NCBI RefSeq assembly: GCF_003667575.1 | Contig: NZ_RCUY01000002.1 | Span: 654,337-718,336, forward strand | Origin: Mycetocola lacteus | GTDB lineage: Bacteria; Actinomycetota; Actinomycetes; Actinomycetales; Microbacteriaceae | Direction of reading: 5' to 3' | DNA: 64,000 nt | In this document: in pieces, positions 57,770 through 64,000 of the stretch | How the letters are laid out: every line of letters begins with the position of its first letter | Position numbering within the stretch: the first letter of the stretch is position 1 | Program-made: the position numbers and the translations under genes | The notes under the pieces: model-generated | Told to the model about the DNA's origin: nothing | The model's input: the letters and a program-made list of their open reading frames with translations, nothing else | Databases searched by the model: none

Positions 57770-59402
57770 ACCCGCTTCCATCGCGGGGATCGGTCGCGCA
57801 AGCGCCTTCCTCGCTTCCGGCACCATGGTGTCCCGTGTGCTGGGATTCATCAAGGCGATTCTGATCGCCCGCACCATCGGCCAGGTGGGTGTCAGCGGTG
57901 ACGCCTTCGCAACCGCGAACATCCTGCCCAACACAATCTTCACAATCATCGCCGGCGGTGTGCTTTCGGCCATCCTGGTCCCGCAGATCGTGAAGGCCAC
58001 GGTGCACGCCGACCGTGGCGCCGCCTATATCAACAAGCTGCTCACGATCACGCTCAGCGTGCTCGCCGCAACCACCCTGGTCGCGATGGCCGCAGCGCCG
58101 CTGCTCATTAAGCTCTGGGCCTCGAGCTACGGTCCCGAACAGGCAGCCCTGGCCACCGTGTTTGCCCTGTGGTGTCTGCCACAGCTGTTCTTCTACGGTC
58201 TGTACTCGATGCTTGGGGAGATCCTCAACGCCCACAAGATTTTTGGGCCGTTCACCTGGTCGCCGGCGCTGAACAACGTGGTCGCGATCGCCGGACTCTT
58301 TGTGTTCATCGGCATGTTTGGTGCCGACTCACAGGGGCTGCGCACGGCCTCCGAATGGTCCCCGATGATGGTTGCGGTCCTCGCCGGCAGCGCAACCCTC
58401 GGAGTTGCCGCCCAGGCCCTGATCCTGTTCCGCTACTGGAAGGTGCTCGGCCTGCGCTTCCGCCCCGACTTCGCCTGGCGCGGGGTGGGACTGGCCGAGA
58501 CCGGCAAGCTCGCCGGGTGGTCGTTTGCGATGATCATGGTGACCACCGCGGCGGGCATCGTCCAGTCCCGCGTGGTCTCGGCGGCTTCGGGTCCGGATAA
58601 CCCCTCGATCTTTGCGCTGCAGAACGCCTGGCTGATCTTTATGCTGCCGCACTCGGTGCTGGCCGTCTCGCTGACCACCGCGTACTTCACCCGGATGGCC
58701 GAGCATGCTCGCGCCCTGGACTACGACAAGCTCAAACTCGATGTGTCGGCGGCGCTGCGCAACGTGAGCCTCATGATCGTCGCGTCGGCCGCCATCTTAT
58801 TCACCGTCGCCTTCCCGTTCGGATTCCTGTTCACCGGTTCCCCGAGCCAGGCCATCGGCATCGGTTTTGTGATCATCGCGTTTGTGGTTGGTCTCGTGCC
58901 GTTCTGCTTCCTGTTTGTGCTGCAGCGCACGTTCTACGCGCTGGGGGACACCCGAACCCCGTTCTTCTTTACCGTGTTCCAGGCCGTCCTCTTCAGCGTT
59001 TTGGCGGCCGGATGTCTGCTGCTGGATAAGTCGGTGATCGGCTTTGGTGTTGCCCTGGCCACCAGCATTGCCGGGACCGCTCAGGCATTCGTGGCGTTCT
59101 TCCTGCTGCGCCGCCGCCTGCGAGGTCTGGACGTCCAGCAGATCGTCAACAGCATGGCAATCTTCACGTTCTCGGCGATCCCGGCGACCATCGTCGGCGT
59201 GGTGAGCATGCTTCTGATGGGGGGCATGAACACCGGCGGCTGGGCCTTTAGCAGCCCGATCACCGCGATCATTTCGATGATCATCGCCAGCGGCGTCACC
59301 GGCGGTGTTTATCTGCTGTTCCTCTGGATACTGCGCGCCCGCGAACTGGCCACGATCACGGCACCGTTTGCCAAGATTGTTCGCCGTCTGCGCCGGGCCT
59401 AG
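57762..59402 (+). CDS. murJ: Lipid II flippase MurJ
   Basis: A 546-residue MurJ/MviN-type flippase with about 14 membrane helices. The N-terminal SGTMVSRVLGFIKAILIAR and the charged loop before helix 2 (GDAFATANILPNTIFTIIAG) fit the family. It moves lipid-linked peptidoglycan precursor across the membrane. It has no long C-terminal pseudokinase, unlike the mycobacterial protein. ATG 57762 lies inside the end of the DUF6049 gene, implying coupling. Confidence 0.93.
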   Translation: MAKPASIAGIGRASAFLASGTMVSRVLGFIKAILIARTIGQVGVSGDAFATANILPNTIFTIIAGGVLSAILVPQIVKATVHADRGAAYINKLLTITLSVLAATTLVAMAAAPLLIKLWASSYGPEQAALATVFALWCLPQLFFYGLYSMLGEILNAHKIFGPFTWSPALNNVVAIAGLFVFIGMFGADSQGLRTASEWSPMMVAVLAGSATLGVAAQALILFRYWKVLGLRFRPDFAWRGVGLAETGKLAGWSFAMIMVTTAAGIVQSRVVSAASGPDNPSIFALQNAWLIFMLPHSVLAVSLTTAYFTRMAEHARALDYDKLKLDVSAALRNVSLMIVASAAILFTVAFPFGFLFTGSPSQAIGIGFVIIAFVVGLVPFCFLFVLQRTFYALGDTRTPFFFTVFQAVLFSVLAAGCLLLDKSVIGFGVALATSIAGTAQAFVAFFLLRRRLRGLDVQQIVNSMAIFTFSAIPATIVGVVSMLLMGGMNTGGWAFSSPITAIISMIIASGVTGGVYLLFLWILRARELATITAPFAKIVRRLRRA

Positions 59403-59502
59403 CCGGTTCTCACGCTGTTTTTTGGGCGTCCATCTCCCTCGGGAATGCATGCCACGTACAATGTGTTCTACCCTCCAACAGGACATTCTCAAGGGAGTCT
59501 AA

Positions 59503-60471
59503 TTGCGTAACGTCATCATTATCGGATCCGGCCCGGCCGGCTACACCGCCGCCATCTACGCGGCGCGTGCGAACCTCAATCCGCTCCTGATCGCCTCGAG
59601 CGTTCAGGCCGGTGGCGAGCTCATGAACACAACCGAGGTCGAGAACTTCCCCGGTTTCCCGGAGGGTATCCAGGGCCCCGAGCTCATGGCCAAGATGCAG
59701 GAGCAGGCCGAGAAGTTCGGCACCGAGGTCCTGCTGGACGATGTCACCGAGCTGGATCTGTCCGGCGACATCAAGCGCGTGGTCACCGGCTACTCGGGTG
59801 AGTTTGAGGCCGAGTCGGTGATCTTCGCCACCGGTAGCGCCTACCGCAAGATCGGTCTGGCCGATGAGGAGCGTCTGTCCGGCCGCGGCATCTCCTGGTG
59901 CGCAACCTGCGACGGTTTCTTCTTCAAGGAAAAGACCATCGCCGTCGTGGGTGGTGGAGACTCCGCCATGGAGGAGGCCACCTTCCTGACCAAGTTCGCC
60001 AGCAAGGTCTACGTGATCCACCGCCGTGACACCCTGCGTGCCTCGAAGATCATGCAGGAGCGCGCCCACGCGAACGAGAAGATCGAGTTCATCTGGAACG
60101 CCGAGGTCACCGGCATCAGCGGCGAAAACGCCCTGAGCGGCGTCACCCTGACCGACACCGTCACGGGGGAGGAGCGCGAGCTCGCCCTGGACGGTCTGTT
60201 TGTCGCGATCGGTAACGACCCGCGCACCCACCTGGTGCACGGCAAGCTGGATCTGACCGAGGAGGGCACCATCGCCGTCTCGGGTCGCTCGTCCAAGACC
60301 AACGTCGCCGGCGTCTTCGCCGCGGGTGATGTGATTGACCCCACCTACCGTCAGGCGGCCACTGCGGCTGCTTCCGGTGTCGTGGCAGCCCTGGATGCCG
60401 AACACTATCTCGCAGCGCGGGAGAGCGGCGTACAGGACCCCGCAGGCATCGATCTCGCACCCGCTAACTAA
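59503..60471 (+). CDS. trxB: Thioredoxin-disulfide reductase
   Basis: A 322-residue low-molecular-weight thioredoxin reductase. The FAD site GSGPAG (8-13), the redox-active CATC (Cys133-Cys136) and the NADPH motif VVGGGDSAMEE are intact. It reduces TrxA with NADPH. It starts at TTG 59503 after a strong AAGGGAG site. It is followed by trxA at 18 bp. Confidence 0.96.
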   Translation: MRNVIIIGSGPAGYTAAIYAARANLNPLLIASSVQAGGELMNTTEVENFPGFPEGIQGPELMAKMQEQAEKFGTEVLLDDVTELDLSGDIKRVVTGYSGEFEAESVIFATGSAYRKIGLADEERLSGRGISWCATCDGFFFKEKTIAVVGGGDSAMEEATFLTKFASKVYVIHRRDTLRASKIMQERAHANEKIEFIWNAEVTGISGENALSGVTLTDTVTGEERELALDGLFVAIGNDPRTHLVHGKLDLTEEGTIAVSGRSSKTNVAGVFAAGDVIDPTYRQAATAAASGVVAALDAEHYLAARESGVQDPAGIDLAPAN

Positions 60472-60489
60472 GAACATAAGGAGTACATC

Positions 60490-60810
60490 ATGAGTGCACG
60501 TGCAGTATCCGAAGCAACGTTCCAGGCCGAGGTTCTCGACTCCGAGAAGCCGGTTCTGGTTGATTTCTGGGCCGAGTGGTGTGGCCCGTGCCGCATGGTC
60601 TCGCCGATCCTCGACCAGATCGCCGCCGAGAACACCGACAAGCTCGACATCGTCAAGGTCAACGTGGACGAGAACCCGCAGCTGGCTGCGCAGTTCCAGA
60701 TCACCTCGATCCCCGCGATGAAGGTCTTCAAGGCCGGTGAGGTTGCAAAGACCATCATCGGAGCCAAGCCCAAGGCAGCCCTCGAGGCAGACCTGGCCGC
60801 TTTCCTCTAA
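60490..60810 (+). CDS. trxA: Thioredoxin
   Basis: A 106-residue thioredoxin with active site WCGPC (Cys31, Cys34), the cis-proline loop TSIPAMKVF and normal length. It reduces protein disulfides in the cytosol. An AAGGAG ribosome site precedes ATG 60490. It is convergent with parB and separated by a bidirectional terminator. Confidence 0.96.
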   Translation: MSARAVSEATFQAEVLDSEKPVLVDFWAEWCGPCRMVSPILDQIAAENTDKLDIVKVNVDENPQLAAQFQITSIPAMKVFKAGEVAKTIIGAKPKAALEADLAAFL

Positions 60811-60819
60811 GCCAAGCAC

Positions 60820-60858
60820 AAACACAAAAACCCCGGATTATCCGGGGTTTTTGTGTTT
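60820..60858. terminator. Bidirectional terminator between trxA and parB
   Basis: AAACACAAAAACCCCGGAT and its exact complement flank one central base, giving a 19-bp stem with A and T tracts on both sides. It serves the two convergent transcription units. Confidence 0.92.
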
Positions 60859-60881
60859 AACTCGGTACGTGGTGTGCGGAC

Positions 60882-61859
60882 CTAAGCGGGGTCGATGCTC
60901 TGACCGAGCTCTCGGAGGATCCGGTTTAGGTCACCCACGGTGGCGAAGTCGATGGTGACCGAGCCCTTACGAGCACCCAGGGTGACCTTCACGCGGGTGT
61001 TGAGGCGGTCTGCAAGGGTTTCGGCTACCTCGTCCAGGTATCCACGCTTATTGCCCGCTACGGGCTTGCTGGAGCGCGGGGGAGCGGACTTGGTAGCGGC
61101 GGACTCTGCCGCGCGCACGGACAGGTCCTCGTTGATGATCTTGTCCGCCAGGTGATGCATTTTCTCCAGGTCGTTGACCGAGAGAATCGCACGTGCGTGT
61201 CCTGCACTCAGCACACCGGCAGCAACCTTCTTCTGCACCGAAGCAGGGAGCTTCAGGAGGCGCAGGGTGTTACTGATCTGCGGGCGTGAGCGTCCGATTC
61301 GTTCGGCCAGCTGCTCCTGGGTGATGCCGAAGTCGCTGAGGAGCTGCTGGTAGGCGGAAGCCTCTTCCAACGGGTTCAGCTGCGAGCGGTGCAGGTTTTC
61401 CAGCAGAGCGTCGCGCAGCATGTCCTCATCGGCGGTCTCCTTGACCACCGCGGGGATCCGCTCAAGGCCCACCTCGCGGCTTGCCCGCAGCCGCCGCTCA
61501 CCCATAATCAGCTCGTACTTGCCAGCCTGGGTGGGATGCGTGCGTACCACGATGGGCTGAAGCACTCCCACCTCGCGGATACTGACGACCAGTTCGGCCA
61601 GGGCCTCCGGCTCGAAGTAGGTGCGCGGCTGGACCGCGTTGGGGATGACATCGGCGGGATTAATGTCGATAAGACGCGCCCCCGGTACCGAAACCAGCTG
61701 CGGTTCGGCATCGGTGGCGGCTTTTGCGCCCGAGTTTTTCCCCGCCGGCTGTTCGGTGGCGGGGAAGAAGACGTCGACCGGTCGGGAAGCCGTGGGGTTA
61801 TCACTGGTCGGAATCAGCGCGCCGATTCCGCGGCCAAGCCCCGTGCGTTTTGTTGCCAT
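60882..61859 (-). CDS. parB: Chromosome partitioning protein ParB
   Basis: A 325-residue ParB/Spo0J. The CTPase/sulfiredoxin-like domain (IREVGVLQPIVVR, then YELIMGERRLRASREVGLE) includes the GERR box, followed by the HTH segment QEQLAERIGRSRPQISNTLR and a C-terminal dimerisation domain. It binds parS and spreads as a clamp to load the origin segregation machinery. The gene starts 2 bp after parA. Its N-terminus carries a short basic stretch (KRTGLGRGIGALIP). Confidence 0.95.
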   Translation of the reverse strand: MATKRTGLGRGIGALIPTSDNPTASRPVDVFFPATEQPAGKNSGAKAATDAEPQLVSVPGARLIDINPADVIPNAVQPRTYFEPEALAELVVSIREVGVLQPIVVRTHPTQAGKYELIMGERRLRASREVGLERIPAVVKETADEDMLRDALLENLHRSQLNPLEEASAYQQLLSDFGITQEQLAERIGRSRPQISNTLRLLKLPASVQKKVAAGVLSAGHARAILSVNDLEKMHHLADKIINEDLSVRAAESAATKSAPPRSSKPVAGNKRGYLDEVAETLADRLNTRVKVTLGARKGSVTIDFATVGDLNRILRELGQSIDPA

Positions 61860-61861
61860 TA

Positions 61862-62821
61862 TTAGGCGTCCTTTCGGATGGTCGACTGACGCTGTTCAAA
61901 CTTACGACCCCACACGGCGATCTCCGCGGCTGCTTCGAGGTAGGAAACCGCGCCGAGGGAGCTCGGGTCATAGCTGATGACCGTCTGCCCGAAGCTCGGT
62001 GCCTCTGAAATACGCACCGTACGTGGGATGACCGTGTGCAGCACCTGGTCGGGGAAGTGGGTGCGAACGTCCTCGGCGACCTGATTCGACAGGTTGGTTC
62101 GCCCATCAAACATTGTCAACAGAATGGTCGAGAGCCGAAGGCCCGGGTTGAGGTGCTCACCGATGAGCTGGATGCTGCTCAGGAGCTGGCTCAGGCCCTC
62201 GAGCGCGTAGTACTCGCACTGAATCGGGATGAGGACCTCGCGAGCGGCCACAAACGCGTTAATGGTCAGGAGGCCGAGGGAGGGCGGGCAGTCAATGAAG
62301 ACATAGTGGTACTGCCCCGCGGCCTCCTCCAGGAGTGAGTCCACGGCTGTGCGCAGCAGGTGCTCGCGACGATCCTGGGTGACTAGTTCGATTTCCGCGC
62401 CGGCCAGGTGGATCGTTGAGGGTGCACAGAAGAGGTTGTTGGGAAACTCCGGGCTCGGCATCACAACATCGCTCAGGGCGAACCCGTCGATCAGAACGTC
62501 GTAGATACTGGGGGTTTCGGCCGTGTGCTCGACTCCGAGCGCGGTGGACGCATTGCCCTGCGGGTCCAGATCGATAACCAGCACTCGCGCCCCGGCCTTA
62601 GCGAGTGCCGCGGCAAGGTTGACGGTGGTGGTGGTCTTTCCCACCCCACCCTTCTGGTTGGATACCGCAAGCACTCGGGTCTCGCGGGGGAGCGGCACGG
62701 GGAACTGGCCGATTACACGGCGACGCTTACTCAGATCCGCAATCTCGCGCGCGAGAGGCGTTCCTGCGTCTGGGGTGGCGGTTTCGCCGGTGACCTCGCG
62801 GTCAGGCTGTGACTGTTTCAC
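61862..62821 (-). CDS. parA: Chromosome partitioning ATPase ParA
   Basis: A 319-residue ParA/Soj ATPase with the deviant Walker A KGGVGKTTT (57-65), Walker B VFIDCPPSLGLL and a nonspecific DNA-binding surface typical of the family. The first 45 residues form a charged leader before the motor. The only credible start is GTG 62821, which lies inside the parS site at 62814-62829. It acts with ParB to move origins apart. Confidence 0.94.
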   Translation of the reverse strand: MKQSQPDREVTGETATPDAGTPLAREIADLSKRRRVIGQFPVPLPRETRVLAVSNQKGGVGKTTTTVNLAAALAKAGARVLVIDLDPQGNASTALGVEHTAETPSIYDVLIDGFALSDVVMPSPEFPNNLFCAPSTIHLAGAEIELVTQDRREHLLRTAVDSLLEEAAGQYHYVFIDCPPSLGLLTINAFVAAREVLIPIQCEYYALEGLSQLLSSIQLIGEHLNPGLRLSTILLTMFDGRTNLSNQVAEDVRTHFPDQVLHTVIPRTVRISEAPSFGQTVISYDPSSLGAVSYLEAAAEIAVWGRKFEQRQSTIRKDA

Positions 62822-62829
62822 GTGAAACG
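62814..62829. promoter_or_regulatory. parS site 1, overlapping the parA start codon
   Basis: TGTTTCACGTGAAACG matches the 16-bp parS consensus at 15 of 16 positions. The parA GTG codon (minus strand, 62819-62821) lies inside it. Confidence 0.93.
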
Positions 62830-62993
62830 GGCTCCGATCTGTGTCCTCTTAACCGTATCGCGCCCAGCCGACATTTGGGGTGTCGATTTCCGCGTGCCGA
62901 CGCACATTGACTCATAGGATCGCGCACGCCAACCGGGCATCTTCGGGCAGACTTCCGTACCCACGTGCCGCCGAGCCACACTCGTCACAAAAA

Positions 62994-63009
62994 AGTTTCA
63001 CGTGAAACA
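62994..63009. promoter_or_regulatory. parS site 2
   Basis: AGTTTCACGTGAAACA matches the parS consensus at 15 of 16 positions. It lies 180 bp from site 1, upstream of parA. Confidence 0.93.
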
Positions 63010-63029
63010 TCTGCCCCGTGCTGACGCGT

Positions 63030-63290
63030 GCCGACACCTGGCACCCACTGCACCCGGCGTCGATTGATACGCGCGAGCGATCGTCGCGATCGCCCCACTA
63101 TACGGCGATACAGCGATACGAGAGTAGGTTGCGGGCGCGTCCGGCGTTGATCTGTGGGCCGTGTGCTCCTGCCGAGCTCACTCCGAACCGAGACATGCTC
63201 ACCCCCCCGACAGAATGCCCGTAATTTCGGCACAAAAATTTTGCCCGAGGTTTACCCTCACCCCCCAACAGGCGCCCTCTACGTGATTCC
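63030..63290. other. Gene-free stretch between parS sites
   Basis: No open frame with a ribosome site or family resemblance was seen. Short frames on both strands look random. The sequence contains GATCGTCGCGATCG near 63079-63092 (palindrome-like), of unknown meaning. Confidence 0.45.
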
Positions 63291-63294
63291 ACTA

Positions 63295-63310
63295 TGTTTC
63301 ACGTGAAACA
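63295..63310. promoter_or_regulatory. parS site 3 (perfect consensus)
   Basis: TGTTTCACGTGAAACA is the exact 16-bp parS consensus. It lies about 470 bp from the parA start codon. Confidence 0.95.
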
Positions 63311-63832
63311 TGATGTCCATCCGCAGCTAGCGGTACATCCAGGTGGGGGAGTGACCCTACCCGACGAACGCACGCTCCCGACGACAACAAATCGATCCGA
63401 CAGGCCTGTGAGTGGCAACAACCACGTATCCCGAACCGACCGCGGCCAGGGCCCGGCATAACGACCCGTCGTCTCGCACCTGTTCGTGGACCCTACGCAC
63501 TCGACGGCGTCGACGGAACATTGCCTACCTACATCACCCAGCTCCTACGCTGTGTCTGTAACGAGAAGCAGTGCACAGCCACGACTAGCCAAGCCCCGCC
63601 CTGCCACTTGGACCGTGTGATGCCAGGTCGGCCTGACCTCGGCCGGATCACGAGCATAGATGAGACTTGCTCACGAGGCGACACCGAGGATCGTGAGTGT
63701 CCCTCACACCCGAACTCTCGGTCTCGTATCTCCTCCACTCCGGCCGCTTGGCGCTGCTCCCAATCAAACGCAAACGCTGCGCGATTCGTCCAGGCACCAT
63801 CGGCTGGCCTGTCAGAGACGCGGCACTCAAAC
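63311..63832. other. Gene-free stretch, expected rsmG position
   Basis: More than 500 bases without a recognisable gene. In related actinobacteria the gene upstream of parA is rsmG (gidB); no fragment of it is visible here on either strand. The sequence may be noncoding, rearranged, or from a poorly assembled contig end. Confidence 0.4.
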
Positions 63833-63940
63833 TTTGCTCCTTTGCTCCTTTGCTTCCTTGCTCCTTTGCTTCCTTGCTCCTTTGCTTCCTTGCTCCTTTG
63901 CTTCCTTGCTCCTTTGCATCCTTGCCCCCTTGCCGCCTTG
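63833..63940. repeat. Tandem 8/16-bp repeat
   Basis: Alternating 8-bp units CTCCTTTG and CTTCCTTG repeat for about 100 bp, then decay (CATCCTTG, CCCCCTTG, CCGCCTTG). Read on the minus strand it would encode a low-complexity Lys/Glu/Gln/Ser chain, which is not called as a gene. Confidence 0.9.
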
Positions 63941-63962
63941 CCACCAAGCTCAGGTCCGATCG

Positions 63963-64000
<38 letters not shown>

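Noticed and set aside
63648..63947. Minus-strand frame across the tandem repeat encoding a Lys/Glu/Gln-rich peptide
   Set aside because: The composition follows directly from the simple repeat; no start context and no conserved sequence.

Overview
The window is high-GC actinobacterial chromosome, most likely from a member of the Microbacteriaceae. The evidence is GC-rich codon use with many GTG starts, actinobacterial families (DUF2017, DUF5997, DUF6049, a two-part LysX/MprF-like protein), consensus parS sites (TGTTTCACGTGAAACA) and the DUF6049-murJ-trxB-trxA-parB-parA order typical of the region near the actinobacterial replication origin. Genus cannot be fixed from the sequence alone. No rRNA, tRNA, IS element, integrase or CRISPR array was found.

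Layout. 1-1.0 kb: two divergent, mutually similar TetR regulators around a shared palindrome (the first is cut by the window edge). 1.1-4.5 kb: a zinc uptake operon (znuA-znuC-znuB-zur) behind a Zur-box-like palindrome. 4.5-7.8 kb: a glycine betaine/proline ABC importer (ATPase-permease-binding protein). 8.2-12.8 kb: branched-chain 2-oxoacid dehydrogenase E1alpha-E1beta-E2 preceded by a HisC-like aminotransferase. 12.9-15.2 kb: a holin-like membrane protein, a low-molecular-weight tyrosine phosphatase and purB, all on the plus strand. 15.2-19.8 kb: an AT-richer island of four poorly characterised genes, two of them an operon pairing a soluble protein with a four-helix membrane protein, and one with an abortive-infection-like C-terminus. 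19.8-22.5 kb: three membrane proteins. 22.6-27.7 kb: dnaB with an upstream DnaA-box cluster, a secreted lipase, and the rpsF-ssb-rpsR-rplI operon. 27.9-31.0 kb: an orphan sugar-binding lipoprotein and cca. 31.0-41.8 kb: mixed metabolism and regulation (HTH-less LysR-like protein and DUF5997, GNAT, lipid-anchored GH46 chitosanase, M18 aminopeptidase, DUF2809, DUF2017-clpS, J-domain/NERD protein, MarR-flavoprotein operon, GlxA-type regulator, isochorismatase-like hydrolase). 42.0-48.3 kb: a tandem glycine riboswitch followed by gcvP-gcvT-gcvH-sdaA. 48.4-55.3 kb: MprF/LysX-like protein, RecQ helicase, a SAM methyltransferase, a NUDIX hydrolase and a small unknown protein. 55.4-62.8 kb: DUF6049 protein, murJ, trxB, trxA, and convergent parB-parA. 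62.8-64.0 kb: three parS sites, no convincing gene, an 8/16-bp tandem repeat and a terminal run of 37 C.

How the genes work together. Zinc uptake is probably self-limited by Zur. Glycine sensed by the riboswitch should switch on its own cleavage, and the serine formed from it could be drained to pyruvate by SdaA in the same transcript (glyA itself is not in the window). The parA start codon lies inside a parS site, so ParB loading and parA expression are physically linked. Thioredoxin and its reductase form a complete pair.

The least explained parts are the 15.2-19.8 kb island, the DnaA-box cluster upstream of dnaB, and the gene-free right end, where rsmG would normally be expected next to parA. 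The right end may be a contig end with an artefactual homopolymer.
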